DNA of 64,000 nucleotides, taken from NCBI RefSeq assembly GCF_022458985.1, contig NC_061773.1:17766001-17830000 (forward strand). Reading direction: 5' to 3'. The notes below the pieces were generated by a model. That model was not told the origin of the DNA. It searched no databases and saw nothing but the letters and a program-made list of their open reading frames with translations. Each line of letters begins with the position of its first letter. The first letter of the stretch is position 1. Below are positions 24,501 to 35,700 of the stretch, piece after piece. Origin of the DNA: Mugil cephalus (Eukaryota > Chordata > Actinopteri > Mugiliformes > Mugilidae). The position numbers were made by a program, and so were the translations under genes.

Positions 24501-25746
24501 TCTCATCCTCTTTCTCTCTCCCCTCTATCCTCTCCTCTCCTCTCCTCTCCTCTCCTCTCCTCTCCTCTCTTTTCCTCTCTTTACTCCTCTCCTCTCCTCT
24601 CCTCCTCTCCTCTCCTCTCCCTTCTCCTCTCTCTCCTCCTTCTCCTCTCCTCTCCTCCTCTCTCTCTCTCCTCTTTTTCTCCTCTCCTCTCCTCTCTTTT
24701 CCTCTCTTTCCTCTCCTCTCCTCTCCTCTCCTCTCCTCTCCTCTCCTCTCCTCTCCTCTCCTCTCCTCTCCTCTCCTCTCCTCTCCTCTCTTTTCCTCTC
24801 TTTACTCCTCTCCTCTCCTCTCCTCTCCTCTCCTCTCCTCTCCTCTCCTCTCCTCTCCTCTCCTCTCCTCTCTTATCCCTGCTCTTCTGTCCTCCTCTCC
24901 TCTCTTGTCCTCTTCTCTCCTCCCCTTGCCTTTTTGTCCTCTCCTCTCCCTCCTTGTCCCTGGTGATGCTCTGTAAATGCCGACTGGTCCACTGAACAGA
25001 TAACCGTCATCTCCCTCTTTCTCTTTCTCTCTCCTACTTGTGCCGTCTCCGCCATAGAGCATGCTCCATTCTGACCGTGTCGTTGGGTAAAGTAAAAGAT
25101 TTATAATGTTGATGATGTTGATGATGGTGATGAAGGTCTCTGCTGGTTTTTAAAGCTGTCGTACACCCTGGCTTCCCGGCAAGCTCCTGGTCACAAAGAC
25201 CCATTGAGGACAGACACAGTAGATTGTTATTATTACTAGTATTATGTCATACAAAGCTATTCATGTATATATATTTTGGGTCTTGCCCTGGGACAATTGG
25301 GCAGCACATGGAGCGGTCAGGGATTGAACCATCAACCCTGAAGAACAGCCAGCCACATTAAACTTCAATTCATTCATGTTTCATCACGAGTTCATAGTTG
25401 AAATATATTTTCTTTAAATGCTAGAAACGCATGTAGCGGTCAGACAGGGTGTACGCACATCTTTACAAAAAAAAACCTTCACAATCTGCAATGATTTCCA
25501 AACCTCACGACAGTCCAGCTCCTTCCTGCTGTTTTCATTGGAGATTGTGATCCGTCTGCCTGGTCAGTCTGTTCCAGCATGTTTGTCCGTCTCTCTGTTT
25601 TGTTTGTTTCGTCTCGTTTCGTTCATTTGTTTGGGATGGGATAGGATGTCACACGTTTTCCTCCCCCTGCCTCATAGAGCTTCTTTTACTTATGACCAAA
25701 TGCTTCAATAGATTATTTTGAAGGATTTTCATATTAATAGATTTAA

Positions 25747-25777
<31 letters not shown>

Positions 25778-25801
25778 ATATTATATATATATATATATAT
25801 T

Positions 25802-25835
<34 letters not shown>

Positions 25836-27980
25836 TTAGTTTATTTAATTTTATTCAGATCAATATTCAGATCATTCTTTTGCGACAAATATCTTAAATA
25901 TCCTTTTTTTTTTAAAAAAAATGTTTGAGCAACGTTGAATTTATCAAACCTGTCTGAGAACAAAAATACAGTCTTAACCGGTCCAACCGCTCCCAGTGTC
26001 ACTTAGTTTTGGGTCCAAACATTTCATCAGCTTTCTCAGCTCACAGCGGAAACGGTTTCAGCAGCAGCTTCCAAGTCGGCCTCAGATATTCCACTGTTTT
26101 TTATCCGTGATAACACATAATTAACACGGTGCAGAGTTAAACAATGAAAAGTATTTACTGCTTAAATATGAGAGATGGCGCCTTTGTAATTCACACAGCA
26201 GATACACGTCTGTTCACACTTGACTCTAAGAAGCTTAATGACGTTTTTTAACTGTACACAATAAATCCACAATAAAGAGCAGTTTTCATTTTAACAGTGC
26301 TTCAAACTGAAGCTGCTGCTGAAAGTGTTTCAGTCCATTTAAATTCATTCTGAGAAATCCTCGATGAATTACGGGACCAGATGTTATATGAGTTTTGTTG
26401 TTTTGTATAGTGTCGTGTGTAAACTGTGCGTCGCATAGATGAGATTTGGATAAGATCAGATACAGATCTGAGCTCCGCAAACGACCAAAAATAAAACATC
26501 TGATTATTGCATGAAAGAAAATCCCCAAGAGTCAACGTGGCAGACAAACGTAATGAAAGTTTTCGTTCTGGAGAAAACCTCTGCACACACCAGTGGGTTA
26601 TCAGTGTTCACCGAGACCAAACAGTGTTAATCCCGCTGAGTGAAGCACACTGGTTTCTCCAGGTCTGGCTGTCATCCGTCAGGCTGGCGGATGCCCTTTC
26701 ATTACGTTGCACGCGAACCCACATTCCTTCGGAGGCGGCCTCCGATCACAGCTGTGGCCTCTGCTTCGCCCACGCGTCCCAGCTCCCCAGCGTGTTTTGC
26801 TTCTTTGCCTCAAATCCCTGGACTTCTCTCGGTTTCTTTGGGTCCGACTGCATCAGGCTCAGATTCAAATCACCATCAGTTCACTCTCTCTCCCCGCTGC
26901 TACAACCACAAGTCCCAGGGTGCATTGCTTTAGGAATCGTCTAATCGGCTTATTTATGTCAGAGGATGAGGAACCGGATCTGAACATTACATCACCATGG
27001 AAACAGCAGCTGAGGCTCAAGGGTAATGAAGTAATATTATACATAATGGAAAAAGGACAGAAGAAAGCTTAGAAAACTGAAGACTCTGCCTCAGCAAACA
27101 ACCCCTCGCCTACATAACCTCAAACTGCTCCGTGCTTCGAGTCGCACGTTGAACTGATGGTGGCTTGAGTTCAGCCTGAACGCTGATCTGCAGGTGCTGC
27201 TTTCACAAAGATAAACAGAACGCACAGCTCGGAATATGAAACCAGGTCTACTGTTTCATTAGAAATGAGTTGTGACTGATGATTCAGAGCAACTTCAATT
27301 CATTTTATCCTCAAAGTCACTCATAAATAAATGTGGTAGTAGCCTAAAAATAAGCATGCTGCAATAACAAACATAATAACAACTTATTTATTTAACTTTA
27401 ACAAATTTGCCTTTTATTATTTTTTAAGGAAAAGGAGAAACTCATTTGTTTTTGGTATTTTTTTTATTATAAAAAGTCACATTATTAACATTTTTAATGT
27501 GGAATCCAACCGTCGTTACCTCTAAATGATCCATTTATCAGTAATCGATTACTGATTGATTGATTACTGTTCTCTATTTGTCAGACTGGTGAATCTTTGT
27601 TCTGAAAAGTCAAAGCTGATTAGTCCAGTCTGAGAGTAAAACCAGTTTTTACTTTATCTTTGTGCAAACAGCTCCTGATCAAACATAATGTCACCACAGA
27701 GCCTTGGTGTTGTCCTCTCACACTTCTCCCTGTCGTTATTCTCTCACATCCAGGATCCCACGCTGCTGCTGCTGCTGCTGCTCCTCCTCCTCCCCCCCCG
27801 CCGCCTCCTCCTCCTCCTCCAATGCTGGACTCTCCTCCTCCTCCTCCTCCTCCTCCTCTGTCCTCCTCCTCTGACGGAGCGGGAGGAGGTCGCGCCGCCT
27901 TGCTGAGCTCCATCCAGGGCTTCAGTAAGGGCAAACTGAAGAAAGCCAAAACCGTCGACCGCAGCAAACCAATCATCTGA
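10522..27980 (+). CDS. pxk: pxk, PX domain-containing serine/threonine kinase-like protein
   Basis: Endosomal phosphoinositide-binding pseudokinase (MONaKA) linked to receptor trafficking and Na,K-ATPase binding. Eighteen exons: 10522-10623, 13061-13111, 13567-13614, 14570-14756, 14975-15052, 15645-15718, 16980-17054, 18663-18767, 19116-19217, 19298-19459, 19557-19674, 19782-19860, 20956-21004, 21094-21171, 22613-22699, 22806-22869, 24004-24063 and 27754-27980. Phases all agree and give 581 aa (human 578). The PX domain is at about 14-126 (IIRVQRG, IRRYSDFDVL, PPKKLIGNM). The kinase-like domain is at about 145-450; HLHASN (288-293) replaces the HRD loop and DVEN (305-308) replaces DFG, so catalysis is doubtful. 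A basic segment (KKKRKILARKKS) follows. The tail has Ala and Pro runs and a WH2-like motif (ALLSSIQGFSKGKLKKAK). ATG 10522 matches the human start. Confidence 0.96.
15522..15616 (+). repeat. (ATCT)n microsatellite in pxk intron 5
   Basis: About 23 ATCT units, the last few with GTCT variants. It ends only about 30 bases before the exon 6 acceptor at 15645. Confidence 0.95.
17341..17640 (+). mobile_element. small DNA-transposon relic (hAT-like end)
   Basis: Starts with CAGTGGGGGTCTTCAACGTT. The reverse complement of this occurs at the right end of the element near 35862. Only one terminus is clear, so the far boundary is approximate. It lies in pxk intron 7. Confidence 0.35.
18112..18445 (+). 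mobile_element. Tc1-like transposon relic
   Basis: Begins with CACCGGTCAAAAGTTTT, a common terminus of fish Tc1-like elements. It contains a broken stretch that still reads as FILQQDNDPK, the region of the second catalytic Asp in Tc1 transposases, followed by stops. Non-functional, in pxk intron 7. Confidence 0.6.
20030..20345 (+). mobile_element. Tc1-like non-autonomous element (MITE)
   Basis: The left part includes AAATTTGTTAAAAACGAAAA-like and GGCAGCAATTACAGCCTCAG sequence. The right part ends in GGGGTCTGAATACTTAATGG then TGCGCTGTA. Both match, from memory, the ends of abundant fish Tc1-like elements. No transposase remains. It lies in pxk intron 12. Confidence 0.55.
20440..20700 (+). mobile_element. 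Tc1-like transposase-end relic
   Basis: Shares GGCAGCAGGATGCAG, CATTAGATCCC and GTCTGTGGGTAGATC with the better-preserved element at 58079-58652. A third, minus-strand copy lies at about 33515-33700. Decayed, no open frame. Confidence 0.5.
24219..24234. promoter_or_regulatory. CTCF-like motif in pxk intron 17
   Basis: AGCGCCCCCTGTGGCG fits the CTCF core. Motif match only. Confidence 0.35.
24523..24960 (+). repeat. TCTCC polypyrimidine satellite in pxk intron 17
   Basis: About 440 bases of nearly pure pyrimidine built from CCTCT/TCTCC units, with occasional TTT and TTA breaks. The apparent Ser/Leu/Pro-rich open frames across it are repeat artefacts. The complementary strand is pure purine. 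Confidence 0.95.
25749..25836. repeat. (ATCT)n-AT-(AGAT)n inverted microsatellite
   Basis: About eight ATCT units run into a TATATA core and then into about eight AGAT units. The whole is a near-perfect palindrome of roughly 88 bases in pxk intron 17. Confidence 0.9.
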
Positions 27981-30769
27981 CCCCGTTTCCCCGCAACCGT
28001 GGAAACCATTGCTACGGCAACCGGACCAGTTCTGCACTGTGGTCTGGACCTCCCTGAGATGTGAAAGAAATATGACTGACACTCATACACAAAAAAAAAT
28101 TACAAGTACCATTTTAGTTTTTGGATTTCTCTTGCTTTTTTTAATTTTTTTTTTTTTTATTATTATTTTAATCCATTGCTGTGGATGGAGAGAGGAGAGG
28201 ACGGGCGGGAACCGGTGTCTTTGAATCACTCTGGACAATCTTAGGCACCTGAGGGTTTGTCTTCATCGAGTTGCTTTGTCTCCAGGCTAAAAAGCCGGGG
28301 AAACTTCAAGTGAATGTGGGGAGCTTTTCTTCTGTTGGATCTTCTGCTTATTTCTGAAGCGGCTGAACATTTGGGAAATGAAATTCTGCTGCCTTCTGTG
28401 GATTCTTTATGGATTCTGGAGTTTAATTTTCTGGATCCCGTTTTCTGACTTTCCTTCTTTTGAAATCACCTCTGAGCTTTGGGCTCGATTCCCTGCGAAA
28501 CTAAAATATCATCAGTGAGTCATTTCCTTGTGTCCTTGTGCATTGAAGGTTAGAAAACTCATTTTAAGACAAATCAAGATGCATAACTTGAGAGGAGAGT
28601 TTTTTTTTTTTATTGCAGTTAAAAAAAAACAGCAGTTGCACAAGATTCCTTTGTTTTCCTTAACAGTACACAAGAAAGATGGAAATCCTTCTGCGTTTTC
28701 TTGTTCAGCTTTGCAAGCATGAATCTTTTGATCTAGATTAACAATTTAACTTTTTTTTTTTTTTTTTTTCTGGCCAAACACGTGCGAGCGAATGGTTTGC
28801 ACGAGCGCAAAAATTAAGAGCAGCACACACTTCTACAAAGCAGCTAGATACGAAGCAACGACACAAGCATCTTCGTCCACCTGTTCGTTTGCACACGTTG
28901 TATTTGCACATTGCGCGGTGGGAAAGTTTCTGCAAAATCTAAATATGATAAAGAACGGTGGAGACGGACGATGCTGTAAACTTGATCTTCGACAGGAGCC
29001 GATTCAATCACCTCATCTTCTACAAAGGTTTGAAGCAGAAATGTCTCGCGGCTCGTGCCACTCACGTAGCGCGTGAAAACAGTAGATCGTTAAAATTACC
29101 GCATTTCTGGTAATTTCTTTTACAATCTTCAGTCGGGCAGAGTCTGTCTAAATAAATGTAAATATTCTGAATTTAAATGTTCTAACCCGAGGCAAGAATT
29201 CAGGTTGTGCACAAGATGATTTGTGATGCTGAAGTTCAGTTTAGTTGCCGATCAGAGGAGCAAACTTCCGCAAACCTCCGCAGTGATGTGCAGCTGACCT
29301 CCGACAGTTTTCGGGTTCCCTAATTAATCTGAGATGAAGCATTTCTCCACCAGTTACTGCAGCAGGAAAATATTACCTGGGGTTTTATTTGAGAGAACAC
29401 TGCCCTTCAAATGTTTAAAGATGCTTTTGTGTTTTTTTGTTTTTTCGCCCATCCACTTTAAATGCTTAATGACGTCACTGCTGATCAGTTTTCATAATCA
29501 CTGTTCAGCGTCTGAAGGAGCCCTTTAGTGCATTAGGATCGACAATCTGGGTGCATCTTTTCAGACCTTAAATTTTTTCCTTCCTTGATTAATTGATTGA
29601 ACACACGTCGGCTCGTCACTGCTGCAGCACAACAACACAGACAGTAACACTAACGTCTACAGAGCTCAGTTTATCCAGCGTCCAGAGTTATTTTCAGATC
29701 CTGACCGTTTTAAAGTGTTTTAATTCAGTTTTGTTTTAATGTTTGTCGTCCAGAGATTTACTTTTGTTTTTTTGTGCCATATGGGTCCTTGCACCTGGAA
29801 ATCTGAATGTTTATTTTATTATCCTGTGTGACATTATGATGCTCTGCCTCGCGAGGACGCCAACGCTTCAGCACACATGATGATTAATGGGATTATTATT
29901 TTACAGTAATCTCTTTTGTTTGACTTTGTTTGATCCTTACGCACAGATAATAATCTCAATCACTGAAATAATAGTGAACAACAACAATAATAATATGAGT
30001 GGGATTAAATGTCAGTGAAGAGAACAACAAGAAAGTTTCTGAGGTCCTCACAGACTTCTACTCCAGTGTTGTGCAGAAAAACCCAGAGGAGTTTCTAAAA
30101 GGAACTTGTTGTGTCAAGAGATTCACTATTCCTCATAAAGGAACAGTTCAGGGTAGGCAAAAATCCTTGTTTGTTAAATTTTCAGCTGCAGTTAGAAGTT
30201 AGTTTGAAGACGACTCTTCTGAAGAAAAATGTGGAATTATTTCTCTAAGAATCCCATTTTTCTCCAAGCAGGAAGCTCCACACGACGTCCTGGGTAAACG
30301 GAAGAAGTGAAACTGTCTTGATTCTCCTTTCTCCACCTGTGCATTAATCCCACTCACCTGATGTCACCCGACATGGTGCGTGCTGAAGTGTTGAGCTGAT
30401 TTTGTTGTGAATCCTGATCACGACAGACCACGACAAGTCTTAGCGCTCTGAGGTGTTCCTCTGAATAACTGCTCTATGCTCAGACCATGTTTTATTATTC
30501 AGTGCAATCCGGTCCAATGCAAATGGTCATTGAAATGTACCTGAATGTGTCTCTGCAGCACTTTAGACGAGCGGAGAGCCGCTCCAGAGGTGCGTTTGTG
30601 TTCTTAGAAACAGAAGAAAATGAGGCAGCGCTGGATTACAAGTATGCTGGTGGAAAAAAAAACACTTTCCAATGTCACTTACAATTGATGCAGCTTTCAA
30701 AAAGAAATATAATATTGAGCAAGGCTGCCGTGATGAAATGATACCTGTATCAATAAACCTTTGAATAAA
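27981..30769 (+). other. pxk: pxk 3' UTR (extent inferred)
   Basis: No coding exon is seen after the pxk stop. AATAAA hexamers at 30752-30757 and 30764-30769 are the first strong tandem poly(A) signals I noticed. The long UTR is inferred; an earlier cleavage site is possible. Confidence 0.4.
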
Positions 30770-31027
30770 AAAATGTGATACGTGTTATTGAATGTGCTAC
30801 GAAACAAAACAAATCAAAAACTACAATACAACACTCAGTAAAGTTGTATTTTTTCATGTAAAAACTGATGACATGTTTAAATTTATATGAGTGACTCTAT
30901 GCTGCTGGACGCTGAAATACACCTTCAGACAAGTAATGACGTCGCTTTGGTTGCAATGTGCTACACTCTGACAGCAAACAGAGACGAACAAATGAAACAG
31001 AAATATCATTCAGGAAAAGGAGCCAAT

Positions 31028-31383
31028 ATTACATATCTGTGAGGTGCAAAACTAAGTGAACGCTCAGGATTAAAAGTTAATTTCAAGGCCATTTGTTCAG
31101 AAGTGTTTCCAAAACTGTCGTTCAGTTCCTTGTTTAGTTTTTTTTAAAACCTGGGATTTGTCTCAGTCTGGTCTGTACGAGCTCCTCAGAAAGTTCCTCT
31201 ATCTGTGCCATCACTTCAGCAAAGTGAAGATCAGACTGAGACAAATTCCTGACTGTTTTTTTTTAACTGAACGACACCTGAGTGTCTTCACATTGACTGA
31301 AAAGACTTACGAAAAGGTGAACTTGAAATTAACCTCTAATCCTAGAAGTTTACTTTACTTTTGCAACTCACAGATGTGAAATA
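31028..31383. mobile_element. fold-back MITE with long inverted repeat arms
   Basis: The left arm (from about 31028) and right arm (to about 31383) are imperfect reverse complements over most of their length. Matching pairs include CTGTGAGGTGCAAAAC with the complement of TTTTGCAACTCACAG, AGTTAATTTCAAG with CTTGAAATTAAC, TGTCGTTCAGTT with AACTGAACGACA, and TTTGTCTCAGTCTG with CAGACTGAGACAAA. The arms are about 145 bases, around a loop of about 60. Confidence 0.75.
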
Positions 31384-31384
31384 T

Positions 31385-31560
31385 CGGATAATTTTCCTGT
31401 ATAAACAAATACACAAACATAATATTTATGCTGAATTTGTTCTAGTGGGTTCTTTTTCTCTGCTTTTAGGATTAGCATTGATATTTTGAGCAACTCTTAT
31501 GCAGAGATGTAGAAAATTCAGAAAGTCACAAAAACCTTTAAGCTGAACTAGATGTTCACA
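31385..31560 (+). mobile_element. Tc1/mariner-like 3' end relic
   Basis: Ends in TTATGCAGAGATGTAGAAAATTCAGAAAG-type sequence, shared with 41085-41125 (TTATGCAGAAATGTAGAAGATTC) and, from memory, with fish Tc1-like element ends. Confidence 0.4.
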
Positions 31561-32657
31561 TTTTGTTTAAATTTTTTATAAAAATGACTACAACACTTTA
31601 TATTTATGCAGCTGTACTTATAGTACATTGTATGCAGTGTAGGTGGCACTGTTGTAGCGTGTGTGCGTTATCGTAAGCAGTCAGGAACAGATGAATCAGT
31701 GAAAGGACTCAAACTCAAGTTTCTTTTTTACCCACATTCTGTTTGTTTTGTTTTTTCATGCATAGAAACGATAGTAAAGTGATACAGCACATCTCAGCAT
31801 CATTAACTCTTTATAGGAGACCGACTGAAATTCAAAATTTCAACCACTGACCTTATTACTTTTGTGACATTTAAAAAAAATAATAATAATTTTCATGTTG
31901 GAAATCAGTGTCAATGAAGTTACCATATATGGTTCATGTGCCTTAAGTGGTAAAAAAAAAAAATTAATCATGTATTTATACCATTAGATCATAAGTGCTG
32001 ATTCAAGCACATTAGACAACATTAGGAGACTTCTTCATGGTACCTAATAAATCAGTTAAATCACTCAGTGTTCATACAGAGGTGGATGTTGTAGACCACA
32101 TGATTTGAGCTGAGAATGTTTCCCTGATCGTCTCTGATTGGTTGGTGAAAACCACATGCTTCTAAACCTCATTGAGAGGCACAAGGACACAATTTAAAAT
32201 GGTACCAAATATGGTTCTGCGCCCTATAAAGGGTTATGGACACAGTTTGAGCTCAGTTGTCTGTATTTGAAGGTAGAATAAATTTGACTTGACTGTTACA
32301 TAAACCAGCTACTTTTCAGAGCAGGAAGAGTTTCCCTCAATGAACCACAGCGAACTCATGAACTGACCTGTTTTTATTACCTGATTAGCCCCAATCCAGC
32401 AGTCGGTGAAAAACAACGATGGAAAATGGAAAGCGAAAAGTATTGGGTGAAATCCTAAGGTTAACTTAGCATAAAGACTGAAAGCAGGGGGAAACTGCGA
32501 GCTTAGCTGTATCAAAGACAACAGGTCATATTTTATCTGGTTTGTTTGAGCCATTTAAGAATTTCTGCTGGGCAAAGGATGGGAGGATCCAGACTCTTCT
32601 TGTACCTAATCAGAGACATCACAGAGGACAATCTGTTAACAGCAGAAACATTTATCT
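31561..32657. other. intergenic stretch between pxk and the ZP-protein gene
   Basis: AT-rich. I see no coding exon. The two genes converge here. Confidence 0.4.
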
Positions 32658-32663
32658 TTTATT
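32658..32663 (-). terminator. poly(A) signal of the ZP-protein gene
   Basis: AATAAA on the minus strand, about 140 bases downstream of the TAG stop at 32799-32801. Confidence 0.55.
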
Positions 32664-32798
32664 TCATTATTATTTTATGAAGTTTCTTTTTTGGTGTTTT
32701 GTCCAATTTGGGTTGTACTACCTCTTCAATGTAATTGCATTTCACTTGTTCTTATTAACATGAACACGTGCAGCTGAAGCTCATTTTCAGGGTCTTAC

Positions 32799-35700
32799 CT
32801 AAGTACCCCAGGACATAATGATGATGGTTGAGTCTTCAGGCTCATATTGAGGCAGAGATCTGCGTTTCCTGGCGTTTGAGCTGCAGGTCTAGATGATTAT
32901 GGACAAAGGCAGAGTTCGTCAGTTCAGTCGAATATTCTGGTTCTAACCTCTGTTTAATCTGGATGCATGATTTTTTTTATGTGTGCCGTTGTGGCTTAAT
33001 GGGAGGAAACCAGAAGGCTCTTATTGCAACAGATTAATGCCCACATTTTTGGACTTTGATATAGTACAGCTGCAATGTTTGTCTGTTTGTCTAAACACAT
33101 TTGGTCCAGCCCCAGTCTGACTGAGCTGGAAACCGATGTTCAGCTTTAATGAAGAACTTGCATCATTTATGTGTGTGAGGGTTGTCCGGCTCTTACCGGG
33201 GTGCACGTGTCGTTCTTTATGAGACAGAGTTTCAGTCTGCAGTGCAGGTAAACACGACCGGTTTTCCCGGTGAACTGGAACATGTTAAAGGAGAAGTAGT
33301 TGAATGCTCCCTCTCCGTTGCTCTCCACCAGTACGTTTTCATCAGCAGGGTTTGCACAGCTGCACAGGAACACAAAGACACACACACAGATAAATTGTCA
33401 CCAGGTAAATTAATCTGGGCTTCAATTATCAAATCTGAAAACAGCATCAACTACTCAATGAAACCAGAATAAATTGAAATATCTAATCAAATGAGCTTCC
33501 TAAAGTGTTTTTGTGTGTGTATCTGTGTATCTGTGTCAGGCTGCATCCTGCTGGGGTCATATGGTGTCATTACTATGGGGTGGGAGTGCCTTGTCTGGTC
33601 TGAAAGCCAGGTCAAGATGTTTCCTATAAAAACACTGAATTGTCATAAGATGCTCAGTGTTATTCACTTCTCCTGTCAGTGGTTTTAATATTGTGGCAGA
33701 TTGGTGTATGTGCTGCCACAAGAAATTAAATTTAAAACAACACTGACAGTCTTTCAGTCAAAAATGATTCAACTCTCGCTGCAAATTAGGGTTGTTGTCA
33801 AAATGTACTAACTAGCAGCTATTTGCAATTTAAATAGAGTAATACAGCTATTATTAAAGTGGTTTCTCCAAAGCAACACAAAATGCCACTTTTAATATCT
33901 AAATTATCTCTAAATTAGTCAACCGCTGCCACTGAGTAGAATTCCTCATAAGAGCACACTTCAGCAAATAAGATGTGGTTTCAAGCACAAACACTCAAGG
34001 GTTTCATTAGTTGTTATTTATATCAGTGCACTGATTAGTGTGTTCCTTTCATATTTTTTGAGCAGTGTATCTCATGTACATATTTACACTTGTATATTCT
34101 ATTTGCCCTTTGACACCGTATATAATATATATACATTTAATATTGCCCCATATTTTCCTATTTGCGTATATTGTAATCCATCCATTAATTAGTCTTGGCC
34201 ACTGAACAAGTTTAATTTAACAAGGCAACATCTTATAACATATATGACCTCATTCAAGTCGTGACTCATGCGTGTGCACCAGCTGGATTATTAGTTCAGT
34301 GTGGTTCTCACCCAGACATGATGAGGTCGTATCTCAGAGTCGCACTGACTGAAGGTTCGTTGGTTGCGAAGCAGGAGTCTGTTACCAGAGCGACGGTCTT
34401 ATTATCCAGGCCGTGCGTCATCATCTCGAACCAGACCCTCTGGTTCAGCTGGAGCACGGTGTTTGAATCCACAGCCTGGGTACGGCCTGCGTCGGTGTAG
34501 GCCGCCATGGTCAGAGTGTAGTTCCAAACTCCGGTTGTGACATATTGGACAGAAGTACTGGACAATGTAAACACACAGACAAGAACACACATTAGTTGGC
34601 ATTTGAAGTGCAGACTTTCAGGTTTTCATTTAAGTTGAAATCCCACTTTTATTTGTCTGAATCTAAGCAGAAAACATATGTCTCTATACACTTAAGAATT
34701 TATCTGGCTACCTTGTCACTCCATATAATACTAGCGACCCACTGCCTCTGGAAGCATGTTTTTCAGGAGATGTGGTGAGCTTTGGATCATGAGCCGTATC
34801 AAGCCTTCTTCAAGGCTCACATTTTTATTTTTTTCAGAAAAGTCTAATCTGTTGTTTCTATTTTTGAGGCTGATTAATGGTTTGCACCTTGTGGTGAATC
34901 CTCTGTATTCACTCTCATTAAGTCTTCACTGGGGCAGATGTTATGACGTGGTTTTCTTCACCGTGGAAATTATCCTGTTATCATCCACCACTGTTGTCTT
35001 CCGTGGACGTGCAGACTTTTTGAAATTGATGGTCTGTTGTAATTTCACTCCTTTAACTGCAGGTTGTGAGCTCACAGCAAGAACTTCCAAATGCAAATGC
35101 CACACCTGGAATAACCAACTACTTATTTCATAGCTCTTCAACAGGAGGGTCTGTGACCCCTAGGGGGTCCACAAAGGTACTGCAGGGGTGTCACAAAATC
35201 TTTGGTTGATTAGACATTTATATATATATATATATATTTTTTTTTTAATTTTCCCACACAAATTTAAATTTCTTTAAATAAACATGATATGTGAAGGTAA
35301 AACTTCATTGTTATAGTATGTTAAACATGTCACTTTGGCCTAGATATTGTTATTTTATTTTTATAGTCAAAACAGGGTCTACAAGGTTGGCTGAATAGAC
35401 TGACTGTCGCAACAGATGGTGATAACCAGTGGTTGACCTCTAAATTCTCACCTTATATATTCCTCCTGGCATGAGGGGCTGGTAGAATGGTTCTGGCTCT
35501 GAATGCATGAACAGCTGTTACCATTTCTCCTGATCAGTAAACCTTATTTCACTACAAGTCATCTGAGTCTTCTGTGTCATTTCCACCAACTTCATATTTC
35601 CACAACACTATTAACATTTTAGGAAAAGGATAAGTGGAGGCAGAAGATCGATCAGTCTGCACTTCACTCATTCAGGGATACAGGAGCTCCCTCAGTAGTG

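Noticed and set aside
24433-24976. Two overlapping open frames of about 177 codons rich in Ser, Leu and Pro
   Set aside because: They are translations of the TCTCC satellite, low complexity in every frame.
26507-26944. GC-richer stretch with overlapping open frames in pxk intron 17
   Set aside because: No homology recognised, and the frames compete with each other. Only the separate 60-nt stretch at 26963-27022 has matching splice sites and phase, and that remains weak.
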